This document shows positions 1 through 11,035 of a stretch of DNA of 64,000 bases, piece after piece. Where the stretch lies: NCBI GenBank assembly GCA_011033025.1, contig WFMF01000074.1, positions 248,001 through 312,000 on the forward strand, written 5' to 3'. The stretch's first letter is position 1. Each line of letters starts with the position of its first letter. The notes under the pieces are model-generated. The model made no database searches. It had not been told where the DNA came from and saw nothing but the letters and a program-made list of their open reading frames with translations. This DNA comes from Beroe forskalii (Eukaryota; Ctenophora; Nuda; Beroida; Beroidae). The position numbers were made by a program, and so were the translations under genes.

Positions 1-299
1 TCTGTCTCTCCACTCTGATCCAGGAACTCGAACACATCAGAGAAGTCAGTTGCTGGAGTGAAGTAGACACACCCATCTTCTCCTCCTCTAACATCCGTTC
101 TAAACATGGGTTGATTGTAGATCAGCGTCCGGTATGCGGACTCCAGTAGTGCCGGGTCAAGGTCATCGGACTTGACACAAACACAGTCCACCACGTTCTT
201 CCACGATTCCTGGGTGATGTCCCCGAGCATGATACTCTCGTAAGACCCTACTTGACGGGTTAGCCAGAGACTTGGGTCACTGGGTCCATCGAGAGACAT
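1..299 (-). CDS. Condensation/acyltransferase-like protein, N-terminal part
   Basis: The open frame runs from an ATG (complement of 297-299) off the left edge, giving 99 residues without a stop. The pattern is an aromatic/Arg start (SLWLTRQVGSYES), a hydrophobic strand (VVDCVCVKSDDLD), then LLESAYRTLIYNQPMFRTDV. This resembles the opening of condensation-domain and CoA-dependent acyltransferases, where a 'x-LxxALxxLxxRHPxLRT' segment precedes the catalytic HHxxxDG; that motif would lie outside the window. The codon pattern looks coding and the frame stays open to the edge. The gene is divergent from MED30 with about 350 bases between their starts. The family assignment is my inference from this pattern; that the frame is coding is more certain. 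Confidence 0.6.
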   Translation of the reverse strand, partial: MSLDGPSDPSLWLTRQVGSYESIMLGDITQESWKNVVDCVCVKSDDLDPALLESAYRTLIYNQPMFRTDVRGGEDGCVYFTPATDFSDVFEFLDQSGET

Positions 300-655
300 C
301 TTCTGAAACGGGAATCAATGATGGTAATTGGACTTTTGTTGGGTATCGGAATTTTGATTCATTTCAAGATTTCAAATAGAATTAATTATTTATTGACAGA
401 CTTGAAACATAATAAATACTAAATAATTCAAGAGAGGAGTGAAATTGCACATATAATGCACATATTTAAGTTATAATGCACATATGCTAGGACATGAAAG
501 AATTCGACTATGTCCATTGTCCTCAAAAATAAATCTCAGATTTCTTCTACTTCAAGTGAACTGTTTCCCTGAAGCAACAGTTTTCGTGACAAGTTTCAAG
601 TATATAACTTTTCTTGAGAATAAATAACACACTCCACACATTGTTACAGCCTAGG
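300..655. promoter_or_regulatory. Divergent intergenic/promoter region
   Basis: This AT-rich stretch lies between the starts of two divergent genes, so it probably holds both promoters. A short direct repeat (ataatgcacatat) occurs around 452-485. An in-frame upstream ATG at 614 precedes the likely MED30 start. A pyrimidine-rich run followed by ttgttacag ends at 649, and could be the acceptor of a 5' untranslated or short first exon. No clear TATA box is visible. Confidence 0.35.
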
Positions 656-1270
656 ATGATGATGATGGAATGTGATGACCCCCTGACTCAGCTCCCCACC
701 TCCTCCTCCACCCACCCTCCCATCGTACCCCAGAATACCCAGGAGCTCCTCTCCGATCTCATCCACCAGTCCATGCTGGTGTTCAACAGTCTCCGGGAGT
801 TCCGGCTGACGGAGTCCGATGAGAACCGGCACAAGATCCGGCTGGAGCGGATAACGAGCAACAGTCTGGCGGTGGTCCGGACATTCCGGCAGCTGCGGGA
901 GAACTGTGCGGTGTTAGATCGACATACGGCACACCTGTCTGTGGAGCAGAGGGAGGTGGCAGCCAGGGAGAGGATTATGAGGACATTGGAGGAGGGGGAG
1001 GACGAGGGGGAGAAGAGTGGGGAGGCGAAGGGCGAGGGGGAGGGAGGGGGTTGTGTTAAGGTGGAGGGAGGGGGTAGTATTAAAGTGGAGGGAGGGGGTA
1101 GTATCAAGGTGGAGGGAGGTAAGGGAGCGGCTAGTGAGGTAGAGCGGTTAGAGAAGGAGAAGCGTTTGTTAGAGGAGGAGTTAGCGTTTTATAACGGACA
1201 GTTGAAGGAAATAGTAGACGATACGAGGCAGCTCATTAATGATGTGAACTCCTTGCAGTTCTACAGCTGA
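656..1270 (+). CDS. MED30: Mediator complex subunit 30 (MED30)
   Basis: MED30 is a metazoan Mediator head subunit linking transcription factors to RNA polymerase II in the nucleus. The N-terminal part (QNTQELLSDLIHQSMLVFN) matches the conserved MED30 helix (in human it reads like 'GQETVQDIVYRTMEIFQLLR'), followed by RLxxITSNSLAVVRTFRQLRENCA. The C-terminal coiled coil (about residues 160-204) ends in QLKEIVDDTRQLINDVNSL, matching the human 'QLKQIMDQLRNLIWDINAML' tail. Between them is an extra acidic/Gly-rich linker with three 8-residue repeats. I chose the ATG cluster at 656. The frame is open from an ATG at 614, but a likely splice acceptor (ttacag) ends at 649, which would make 614 intronic. 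The length of about 204 residues is near the family's usual 180. It is a single coding exon. Confidence 0.85.
   Translation: MMMMECDDPLTQLPTSSSTHPPIVPQNTQELLSDLIHQSMLVFNSLREFRLTESDENRHKIRLERITSNSLAVVRTFRQLRENCAVLDRHTAHLSVEQREVAARERIMRTLEEGEDEGEKSGEAKGEGEGGGCVKVEGGGSIKVEGGGSIKVEGGKGAASEVERLEKEKRLLEEELAFYNGQLKEIVDDTRQLINDVNSLQFYS
1058..1120 (+). repeat. Coding 24-bp minisatellite in MED30
   Basis: A 24-base unit encoding KVEGGGSI is repeated about 2.6 times in frame. It follows a purine-rich stretch of Gly/Glu codons. It lies in the variable linker between the two conserved MED30 helical regions, so expansion is probably tolerated. Confidence 0.8.
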
Positions 1271-1292
1271 TGTTACGTCAAAATTGACATAT

Positions 1293-2641
1293 AAATGCAG
1301 TTATACTATGTCCCGTTTAAGTTCGTAAATTTCAAGTAAACATTTTCATTCTTAGAAATTGACTTATGAACAAATGACTCACGTCAATTCAGAGCAAAAT
1401 GATGAACATTTATGGTAAATCAACTTCTATAACTGTTGTTATTGACACAAATTTTCCATTACCTCTCAACTTAAGCCGTCAAAAGAGCAAAATTACCCCT
1501 TAGCAGTTTCTTGAATCCCCTCATTTTAGCTCGTTCCAGGAAAGTCCTGGAGGTGAACAGCTATTGATTTCTATTGAAGATGTTTCTTTTGAGTGTCAGC
1601 CATAGCCAGAAATCAACGGGAGTCAAATCTTGGGAGTAGGGAGGCCATGACACGAAGATGTGTTTCCTTACTGCTCTCCTTGACGAATGCATGTCAATAA
1701 TGGGTCGATTTTTGAGAGCCATTTGAGGTGTTCTACTAACTTGCATGAACCATGACGACTTCAGCATGTGTTTCTGCATCAGCTGACGCAAAAACCACGA
1801 CAGATAATCATAGTGAATATGCCCGTTAACCTTGTTGTGGGAGCCATTTTCGTGGATTGATTAAGGAGAATGAAGATTTTGGGGCTAAAAGGGCCTCAAA
1901 CCATGACTTAAATTGGTGTAAGTTGACTTCCAAGAGGCAGAACAGTGTCCCTGTTAAACGTCCGAAAATATTGATGCCAATTCTGGGATATCCTATGACT
2001 GTAGACCCATGATTCGTCCGGAAACAAACTAAGGGTAATATGCGCTTTTCTCTAAGCACGCCCCTACAGGCTGTGAACTAGGCCTTCCTATGCTCCTCTA
2101 TCAATCAGATTTGAACTTTTGCCTCATGGGCTTCCATCAGAATTCTCTGACGAACAATCGTGGAAATTTTCAGCTTCAATAAATGATGTTTGGTTGATGT
2201 TTTTTGAAATTATGGGAGCTGGGTTATTTGAAATGAGGTTTGCACACTTTCCACCTCAGCTTCTTTGATCGATGATTCCCGTCGTTTCAGCCGTCATGAG
2301 CAGTTCCATGGTCACAGAATATTTCGTTGATACACTGGAGAGTACCAAGGATAGGTAAAATTTTGGTGTGGTATCCAGGTTGCTTCCTGGACGACCATTG
2401 AATCTTTCAAAGTGATGACCTCAAATGTACGTTTCAATAACATGAATCTTTCACACTTCCAGTCAACGTGAAGAAATATGGACTCAAACTACTGAAAACC
2501 AAATCAGACTAAGATATGCCTAAATGTTCATCTATTTACTCCAATCTACAGGCCCAATTAGGGTTTTATCTCTATTGCAGCAGATGCAGAGTGTATTTAA
2601 AATTTACGAACTTAAACGGGACACACTATATATCTGCATTT
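1293..2641 (-). mobile_element. Degenerate mariner/Tc1-like transposon
   Basis: Two inverted ends of about 45 bp bound a 1.35-kb segment, the usual size of mariner elements. The left end (1293-1337) and the reverse complement of the right end (about 2596-2641) share aaatgcag and then tgtcccgtttaagttcgtaa with only a few changes. The minus strand between them holds broken transposase. A target TA duplication cannot be placed with certainty because the ends are AT-rich. The left end starts about 22 bases after the MED30 stop codon, so the element probably sits in or next to the MED30 3' untranslated region. Confidence 0.75.
1561..2480 (-). pseudogene. Mariner-like transposase remnant
   Basis: On the minus strand the C-terminal piece reads SWPPYSQDLTPVDFWLWLTLK, matching the DDE-domain signature 'PPYSPDLxPxDFxLW' of mariner transposases. 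Further upstream, in another frame, around 1960-2030, is a stretch with DESWVYSHRISQNWHQYF, resembling the second catalytic region of the same family. The fragments lie in different frames and are broken by stops, so no functional protein is encoded. The boundaries are approximate. Confidence 0.7.
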
Positions 2642-4194
2642 CAGAAATTAATTCATGGATTCTTAATAAAAACAGCGTGGCAAATTGCAGCTTCGTTCTC
2701 CCTTTAGTCCAATGTCGTCTTTCCACTCTTCCAGTTCAGGCTTCAGCAATTCACGTTCGAAATGTGATCATGGCATATCCAAAGCCATTGCCTCTGCAAG
2801 GGATATTGATAAATGTGTTATCCATGAGTTACTATCTCTATAGCATAGCTGTAATTTGGGAACTTGTTCGAATTGCCTGTTCGAAGCAGTGCCCTTTGGA
2901 ATCATCTGAACTGAGGTGTTTTTATTCATGGTATATTTCTTGATTTCAGATTTCACTTTTCAGGTACTGTAAATTAGTGAATTAACTCGTATTTAAACTC
3001 GTCAGAGTTTTTTTTTGAACAGTATATATTTTATCGAAAATCTAACGGAATTTGAAAGCAAAGAGCAAACGTATTAAATATTAAAATTGTATGGCTTATA
3101 TTTTGATATATCATGTGTGCTTTTTCAATATTTTTCAACATTTCATATTTTACACATTTTTACAGTATACACAGTAATGCGTGTTCATTTCGAGCTCTAC
3201 TAATAGTCCAAGCCATTGACCAACGTCTCGTGTGTTATGATGATATTAAAATGTGTACCATCGATGTGTGCGTGTGCAGCGCACAAAAGACATGCTATTC
3301 GACGTTATCAGTTCACCATTCCAAACCATGATAATGACGTCACTTTCGTACGCCTGATTTTAGTGTACACAACTCTGAGAAATCCGTACGGCTCCTCACT
3401 CTCCTCACATTATGCGGACTAGCTGAACTTCCTGCGCTGGTCATAGGACATGCACCCAGATGTATTATCCTATATACGGTAATGCTGGGACATTTCCCCA
3501 ACCTCCGGGTATATTGGCAATAAAGCAGAGTAGTTATCTGTCAACATTTACAATGCTATATGCGGAATATGTAGTCGTATTTTATATAGTGAACCAAAGC
3601 ATTATTATTAAGATATACGTAGTCAGAGTCTCAGACTCTAGAGATGCGTATTTATAACATATCAATTCTCTCGATTCTCTTACTTGGAAGCCCCTATGTA
3701 CCTAATATTTTAACGTAGTGTAATTATTACACTCTCTCCGTACACGCGTTTTGTACCTTATTATGTACATTGCGAACTCCACCGCTCAATTAAATATATC
3801 CTGCCTAATACATGCACACGTCATACACATATCCCTGGTGTGTTCTAAGTGTGTTTGTGTGTGCTAAGTGTGAGAGATAAAGCAGCACTGTGTTAGTTGT
3901 GATGACTATCCTATTATTTTATTAAGTGGTGGGCTCAGTTTTATATATATTATAGCTGTTTAAGTGTACTGTATAACACTGAAATGAGATCATGGGAATT
4001 AAGGTTTTTCAAGTATTGTCATAGTTTTAAAGTTTTAAATATATTATTGAGATATATTCGAATTCAAGTTCGACAATTTCGCTTCGATATACTTCGATAT
4101 TAAATTCAATACCTTTGAGTTATATGGTTATATACTAGATTTAGTTGAAACGATTACTATTTATGTATCTGATTACCCCTAACACAGTAACACT
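2642..4194. other. Noncoding intergenic stretch
   Basis: No coding exon was recognised here. It is AT-rich with short open frames that match nothing I know. GT-rich runs occur near 3835-3880. Part of it could be 5' flanking DNA of the next locus. Confidence 0.5.
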
Positions 4195-4364
4195 CTTGCA
4201 TATTTTGGCTAGGTACAGTATGACCATTTGTGTCTCTGATTCCCCCTAACTCCCCTACACTTGGTTAGGTACACTATGACCGGTATCACCTGCCCCCCCC
4301 CCTCTTACACCCCTGCAATTGACTAGGTACAGTATGACCATATGTGTCTCTGATTTCCCTCTAA
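4195..4364 (+). repeat. Minisatellite, left part (about 56-bp unit)
   Basis: About three degenerate copies of a unit containing ggtacagtatgacc, a short variable segment and a C-rich run (cccctacacttgg). It is the same family as the array at 5524-6025; the two parts are separated by the MULE element. Confidence 0.8.
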
Positions 4365-4373
4365 CGCCCCTTC

Positions 4374-5514
4374 GGTAAAGGGACACTTGACCCCCCGACA
4401 TTACATCCCCCCGACACATCCCCCGACACCATCCCCGACACTTCACCCCTACTACAGTACAGTAAATCTAGGACGGGGGTCAAACGTCGCAGTTCGACGA
4501 TTGCTGCGACATTTGACCCCCCGACATTACATCCCCGATGATCAAACGCACCCCTTTAACGAAGGTGTTAAGACATCACATCCTCTATAGGCACAGTAAA
4601 CTCCCAAGTGCTTGGGAACGGGGGTTCAGGTGTCGCACCATCGACTAAGAGTGGATTTACTGTTCCTTGCGTTTATGCGCCCCTTTATCGTATCTGCACC
4701 TTTTCAGGCAGTTGTACCATGGTTGTTCGAGGCCTTCCTGTCCTATGACACCCCTTTTTCAGGATGTTCTGGAAGTGTTTCCTGGAGTTGGAGCGGAAGG
4801 TTGCTTCTTCCATTGGACGTCCAGGTTAAGGAGCATGGCCTGATGAGGAAGTACCAGCAGGACGACGACTTCAAGCTCAGAGTGAAGAAGCTGGCGGCAC
4901 TGGCTTTCCTCCCTGTTGCGGATGTTGTGGCATCGTTCGAGTCCCTCTCCACCACCTTCGTGGCAGATGAGCTCCCACTTCTGGCCTACCTCGATCGGAC
5001 TTCCAGCTGGAGGACGACGACTCCCCCACCTTCCCTCTCCACATGTGGAACGTCCGTGACAGAGCTTCGGCTGGATCTGCCCGCACCACCAACGCCCTGG
5101 AGTCCTTTCACCACTCCTTCAACTCCCTGCTGTCCGGCCACCACCCATCCATCTGGACCCTCCTCAAGACACTTCAGACGCAGCAGAACCTCTCCAGAGC
5201 CAAGATGTTCCGGGTAACCAGAGGAGACGTGTTCAAGTCATCTGCCCTGGAGAGAAGGAGGAACGACAGGATCCAGAATCTCCTACGGAACTTATACTCC
5301 AGGCCTTCTGCTGACACCTTCCTGACTGGAATTGCTTTCAACTACATGTCTTAGAGTGTTTTTATCCGATATTTTGTGTGAAAATTTTGTGTGATATACA
5401 TTTATTCTATACATTATAACATTATTGCAATATCCAAATCCTGTCTATCCAATTTTTAGTAACTTCAAGTGTCTGTGGGGATGTAATGGTCACGGGGTTC
5501 AAATGTCGCACTTT
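4374..5514 (+). mobile_element. MULE (Mutator-like) DNA transposon inserted in a minisatellite
   Basis: The element is flanked by the identical 9-base sequence CGCCCCTTC at 4365-4373 and 5515-5523, the target duplication size typical of Mutator elements. Its left end (aaagggacacttgacc..., then cattacatcccc) aligns with the reverse complement of its right end (aaagtgcgacatttgaac..., then cattacatcccc) over about 45 bp with small gaps. A second pair of end-like sequences lies back to back around 4473-4540, and another copy near 4618, suggesting nested or rearranged ends. The interior encodes a broken MULE transposase. CGCCCCTTC also occurs as a natural variant in the flanking array (near 5810), so the array was the target. 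Confidence 0.75.
4760..5354 (+). pseudogene. MULE transposase C-terminal region, frameshifted
   Basis: The first frame carries KEHGLMRKYQQDDDF...VKKLAALAFLPVADVVASFE, the second MWNVRDRASAGSARTTNALESF followed by HHPSIWTLLKTLQ. Together these match the C-terminal region of MULE transposases common in invertebrates ('...LAALAFLPxxDVxxAFE...LWNVHDR...RTNNxxEGWH...HHPxIWxF'). The two parts are in different frames, joined by a frameshift between about 4995 and 5040. The stop at 5352-5354 fits the family's usual end. The catalytic N-terminal half is absent, so the element is non-autonomous. Confidence 0.75.
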
Positions 5515-5523
5515 CGCCCCTTC

Positions 5524-6025
5524 ATGGCGACCGGTATCACCTGCCCCCCCCAACTCCCCCTACACTTGGCTAGGTACAGTATGACCGGTATTACCTGCTC
5601 CCCCCCTAACTCCCCTACACTTGGCTAGGTACAGTATGACCGGTATCACCTGCCCCCCCCCTCTAACACCCCTACACTTGGCTAGGTACAGTATGACCGG
5701 TATCACCTGCCCCCCCTAACGTACAGTATGACCGGTATCACCTGCCCCCCTCTAACACCCCTACACTTGGTTAGGTACAGTATGACCGGTATCACCTGCT
5801 CCCCCTCTAACGCCCCTTCACTTGGTTAGGTACAGTATGACCGGTATCACCTGCCCCCCTCTAACACCCCTACACTTGGCTAGGTACAGTATGACCGGTA
5901 TCACCTGCCCCCCTCTAACACCCCTACACTTGGCTAGGTACAGTATGACCGGTATCACCTGCCCCCCCCTCTAACACCCCTACACTTGGTTAGGTACAGT
6001 ATGACCGGTATCACCTGCCCTCCAC
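5524..6025 (+). repeat. Minisatellite, right part (about 56-bp unit)
   Basis: Around nine tandem copies of a unit reading roughly ggtacagtatgaccggtatc, acctgccccccctctaac, acccctacacttggctag. Copies differ mainly in C-run length. This is the larger part of the array split by the MULE element. Confidence 0.9.
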
Positions 6026-6521
6026 CCACCTCGTCAGAGCAACCGAGTTCAGAAGATGTGAGGCACTACGTCAGCCACAAAAGGTAACATTAGACTCTGA
6101 CTACTTGTTCCAGGGTGTCAAGTGCTTGACGCCTGGTCAAGTTCGTCAAGCAATTTTGCCAGAACCAGGGTGAGTCATCAGTTGACACCAGAACGCCTGG
6201 TGTCAAGCACTTGACACCAGAACGCCTGGTGTCAAGCACTTGACACCAGAACACCTGAAACTAACCTTCTACAACAGAACGTAATATGCTACCTCTTGAC
6301 AGTTGATACCAGAACATCAGATATTCCATCTTGACACCAGTGCGCCAGCCACTAACCTTACACACTATAACGACTGACAGTCTGACACAGCAGTACTAGG
6401 GAACTGACACCATTGTGTCCACACTATCCCTGACACCAGTACGTCATATAATCAGTTGCCTGACTACATTAGATATCTTCACATTGACCCTGGCTGTTTT
6501 CTAAGATCATGAAACCTCCAG
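6026..6521. repeat. AUP1 5' flank with a 29-bp palindromic tandem repeat
   Basis: At about 6115-6262 a unit containing gacaccagaacgcctggtgt and caagcactt repeats two to three times; the halves gacacca and tggtgtc are inverted, so each copy can fold. Degenerate gacaccag motifs continue to about 6440. The first coding exon of AUP1 should lie in or before this region. I could not identify it: the frame of exon 6522 meets a stop at 6502 before any ATG. Confidence 0.6.
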
Positions 6522-9500
6522 GTTCCCGGAAGAGTGGAGTTTCCTCAGAACACTGCTTTTCATCGTGACAGTGCCCCTCTGTCTAGTTCTGGGGATTATT
6601 CGACTCTTCATTGGGCTACAGGCTCTCGTTATCCTCTGCCTCCTGCCAAAACGACTCCAGTTCAGAAGGTAGTTATGAAGAGTTGTATCTAGATATTGGT
6701 ATATATGGCTACATGTAACGTCAGCCTTTTTTAGCAAAGTGAAATGCCATTACAAAAGTACATAAGTAGTTACTCTTCCAAATAGACAGTTGTTCATTAG
6801 GGCCTTAATTTTAACGCTAGTTTATATGATTTATATTTTCTGTGGTATATTTTTTAACAATGACAGAAAATATATTTCATGTGTTTGTTTTGAAATAAAG
6901 AGATACCAATTAACGATATATAACCTATTTTCTTATGGCATGTTTCAAATAAGGCATATCGTATTACTGCTCTTCGTACCGCTACGCCTCGCCGAAAACT
7001 GAAAAGTCACGAAAATTTTAAAGCGATTTAAACTGATACAGCTTTATTTTTATACGGACAACAAAGTGAAACGCGTGGTTTAAGACCCATCTTTAAATAT
7101 TTATTATAAATTTTTGGCCGAATTTAAAGCCCCTCTTCCCCTTCCATTTAATTATAATATTTGCAGTTATTGCGATAACGTTTATTTGAATTGTGAATGA
7201 TCCCTATAGGCTATAATAAGCCAATACTCTAACACCCGTCCTACCCAGGTATTTCTTGAGACTAGTGCTCATGTTGATTGGCGTGTTTGTTAACGTGCAG
7301 AAACCACCTAACAAAGACTCAAAACCTTCGGTAAGTATCCAAATGTATACTGGTATACATATTCGTTGTATTTTAGAAATGTGTTTGATGTGATAAGGAA
7401 ATGAGGGATAAGGAAATGAGGGAGTGTGTGTCACTGTGTCACACTGATCATCTCATAACGTTACCCAGCATGTCTTACTCTTACAATCGAATTGTCGATT
7501 TTATTTGGTAATGTTCAATGCCGACCTTTACACGAATATAAAATATGCATTTAAATATAGTAGAATTTTTGCTTCATTTATAACAGGTTATAATTTCAGG
7601 TAATCATCTGCAATCATGTGTCAGTCTTGGACAGGTTGATCATCGAATGCTCAATGGCTTGTGTCACGGTATGTTACCTTTTCATTGGTACGTTCTAGGG
7701 GAAGATTTGAACTGGTTATTTAATAAGACCTTCAGCCGTACTCTTAGCGTTTTTTTCGAGGGCAACAGATTGTTCGTCAGGTAGGTTGTGTATTACACAG
7801 TCGAGCTGGTTTTATGGGCGTGTCCGTTCCCCATCAAGATTTGACGGCAGAGGATTCGTCCAATCGCCGTTTGAAAGCCTAAATCAGTTAGTTCCACGGT
7901 GTTTCATGAAATGTCTCCAACACTGGTACATTGCCAGAAGTAGAGTACTTTGCGTACCGCGCGATGCAAATAAGTTAAACAAAGGCTCCAAAACTTTTTC
8001 CACGCGCGTTTATTTTACGACGCGCGTGGATTTCACCCCAATCCATTACTGATGCACGCAATAACTGGCGTCTACGTACCATAAGTAAACATCATGGCAC
8101 AACTGTCAACAAAACAGTCATCCAAACCAGAAAAATTTCAAACACCGAGTTAAAAAGTATATTAGAGTTACATTGGGCATAGTAGGGCCAATGAGTATAG
8201 AAGGTAAATATTATGACATACATATGTTCTAGGTATAAGTTCATTTAGATACATGGTAATTGGTACACGGTACATCATACAGCATTTTCGACTCTCCGTA
8301 ACTATCGCACATACCTATCATACGTCGCACTGCGTGTCGCACATTCCGCTGTTGTGTACCTATACACTGGCAAACTGCAATTCTATGAGCCAGTGTTATG
8401 GCTTTTAGCTTCATTGAATGTCGGTCATTTCTGAAGACCGAAATCAAACATATTTCCACAAGCTCAACAAAAATAATATTTTGCTGCCATGACAAACAAC
8501 CCGTGACTGTGGTGTAACTGTTTCGCATAATTGTGAAATTCTAGCATTTTTCAAAATAACACTGTCAACACACTCTGTATCAGTTCGTATACCGCATAAA
8601 TTGACTTCGTTGTCATGTTGTTTTTCACGAATCTTCGAATATTCCACCATTTCATGTAAGAAAATGCAGGAATTGACCATTTAAGCACTAACCATCCCCT
8701 CCTCCCCAGCTCAGTGTACGTGATATCCCGCTCCTGGTACGTCTGGTGGTAGGTTCACTGGACCTCACTCCGCGCCACGAAGCACCCCCTCCCACCACTG
8801 TGGCCAAGTCCCACTTGGAGTCCTCCGACATTCCTATCCTCACCCTTCCAGAACAAATCATGACGAACGGTAAAGGGGTCCTCAAGTTCGCGTCGTGGCC
8901 CTTCAGCATCAGCCCTAACATCCAAGTGGCGTGCATCGAGATGAAGAGGTTACATGTGTTCACTCCTCGGCTAACTCACCTCTTCTCTACTCCCATCGGG
9001 GATTTCTCCTGGGTGCTCTTCTGTCCTGTTAACTGGGCTAATGTGAGGTGGGATATTTTAACATGCCGATCATTTAGAATTCTAGTATCACGGCAAGCTA
9101 TTGACTTATTACAGAAGTTTCTCCTTTTAAACATGTGCTCTATGAAACCCTTCATTGATCTCTTCAACTGTATGTGTTGATCTTTAAGGTTTTTCTTGCA
9201 CACATTTAGGAAGAGTGTTTGATCTCTAACGTTTTGAGAAGGAACGCCCTTGAAACCCTCACATAGAATCTTATCTCCTTACTTAGTAAATAAGTAAGGA
9301 GATAAGAATCTCATCTTCTCACTCTATCAGGTACCTGAGCCTGGAAGAGGACTGGAAGGACCGTAATCCGGAGCAGAGAGCGCAGACTGCCCAGCAGATG
9401 ATCTGTTCCGAACTAGACGTTCCAGCCCTCAAACTAACCTGTCACGACGTGGGGGAGTACAAGAAGAGCGTGGTGAAGGTGGAACCTGTGGATATTGACA

Positions 9501-10114
9501 GTTTGGTGAGGCAGGTGATAGAGGTCCTGCCAAACATACCGGAGAGCGAAATCAGGGCAGATCTCAGTGAGTAACCTGTGGAGGGTTGTGGGGTTTTTGA
9601 AGTTTTATTATTGCTTTCAATTGCACTGAAATGCATTCAGAATGCTATTAAGTACGTTTCAGAAATCGTTTGAAATACTATTTGAGAATATTATTTTCAG
9701 TTCGTACGAAAGATACGACTAAGACGATTTACAACTTGGTGAACACGGTTCCCAAGGAGGTCACAAAGAAGCCCCCCAAAGCAGCCGCCCCACAGAAGGG
9801 AACTAACAGTAGTTTGTTCAAAGACCCCGTGGCCAGGGCAAATACTCTCGAACTGAAGAAAGCGGAACTTATAGCTGACGGCCGAAGGTTTTTGTCGAAG
9901 ATTGAAGCTCACAGAGATTTTGCAATTTGCGCGTATCTGTGTTTTGCGAATAAAACTCCATCATTCTTGCCACTGTTATTTCTACTTAAAGTTAAATAAG
10001 CATGTATGGTATACCTTATCCTCTGTACATGGTGCAATTCTCTGTATAATATTTGTTTAACTAAACATTTTCAGGAGATACATTGAAAAGCACGGTTTAG
10101 AAGTTGACTCATAG
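6522..10114 (+). CDS. AUP1: Ancient ubiquitous protein 1 (AUP1), first exon not found
   Basis: AUP1 is a lipid-droplet and ER hairpin membrane protein that recruits the E2 UBE2G2 for ER-associated degradation. Exons, all with GT-AG boundaries and consistent phase: 6522-6668, 7249-7330, 7600-7668, 8710-9047, 9331-9566, 9701-9887 and 10075-10114 (stop TAG). The first gives a hydrophobic membrane segment (TLLFIVTVPLCLVLGIIRLF). Next comes the acyltransferase-like domain with NHVSVLD (HX4D) and NGKGVLKFASWPFSI, matching human 'NGREGLLRFSSWPFSI'. A CUE domain follows (DSLVRQVIEVLPNIPESEIRADL...). The C-terminal helix (ELKKAELIADGRRRYIEKHG) corresponds to the G2BR-type E2-binding tail. The found part codes for 366 residues (human about 410). 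Exon 1, supplying two bases before the first G, is missing from my model. Confidence 0.88.
7999..8030. repeat. CG-rich hairpin in AUP1 intron 3
   Basis: Perfect 11-base arms tccacgcgcgt and acgcgcgtgga flank a 10-base loop. It lies in the 1-kb intron 7669-8709, where I see no other feature. Confidence 0.85.
9269..9307. repeat. 17-bp perfect hairpin before AUP1 exon 5
   Basis: The arms tcttatctccttactta (9269-9285) and its exact complement (9291-9307) flank a 5-base loop. The hairpin ends 23 bases before the acceptor AG at 9329-9330. It therefore overlaps the expected branch-point and polypyrimidine region. Confidence 0.85.
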
Positions 10115-11035
10115 TTCTGCGACACGTCGGTGTTTCTGCTGGGCCTATTTGTAAATATACCTTCCAGATTGTAGTTATAGATCGTATTACCTCAGCTCTT
10201 GTACAGATCTTCAATTTAACTGCCGAGAGACACTTGGTTGTTTGAGCTTCAGAACGAACGGGCTAGATGCATCATTATAACTGGTAAAGATTGAACGTTT
10301 AACTCGATAGATAGTTCCGGCTTTTCCTTGGAAGATGAATAGAAATGAAAGGATTCCCTATTTCACTTCATGGGAGTATCCTTTCTAATTTCCATTATCC
10401 AAACTAGCCTACCCCAATTCCTTCTCCCCTGCACCCTCAAATCCTCAGTTGTGACGAAAGTCGTCGCAATAACGAACGTTTCTTGAATATTGGGGTTAAT
10501 GCTTTCTTGTTTTAGAACTGGAATAATGGATTATGAACGTCTCTTTTTCTTCATTTCTCTACACGTAGACTAACACACCTTCTTCGGTTGCAATTCAACG
10601 TCCATATATTATCAGTTGTCTGTAGATTTTTGGTGGTATTTCGCGAATATTAGGACTGGAAAGAATGTTATTATTGAAAGCTTGTCGTATGATCGGATTA
10701 TACTTCGTTTGTTGTGTCCGAGCTTGGTGTTATTATGCTGTTGCTGAAAGTTTTTAGATTGGTTGTCGTGTTTCTTCCTGTATTTGACTTTTGATGTAAT
10801 TCAATATAATATAATGCTAAAAACATTTTATACAACTTGTGTCTCACTCCGTAGTTACTTGTGATAGTATTGTTGAAAATCATGATACTTAGACTTTCTA
10901 TATATTTGATATTTATGAAGAATCCCCTTTATATGTGACATTTATTTCCACTTTTATTTAACTTAGACTCGTTAAAGCAGTCAGCTATATAACATAAAGA
11001 TATTATGTTAATTAAATCCCAACTATTTCGCAGCC
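10115..11035. other. AUP1-FKBP intergenic region
   Basis: It contains the AUP1 3' flank and the FKBP 5' flank and is AT-rich. A pyrimidine-rich run ending in tttcgcag stops two bases before the FKBP ATG, so the FKBP start exon may begin at a splice acceptor with an untranslated exon upstream. No coding exon was recognised. Confidence 0.45.

Noticed and set aside
2524..2943. 139-codon frame near the mariner right end
   Set aside because: It crosses the transposon end and has no recognisable domain; likely chance.
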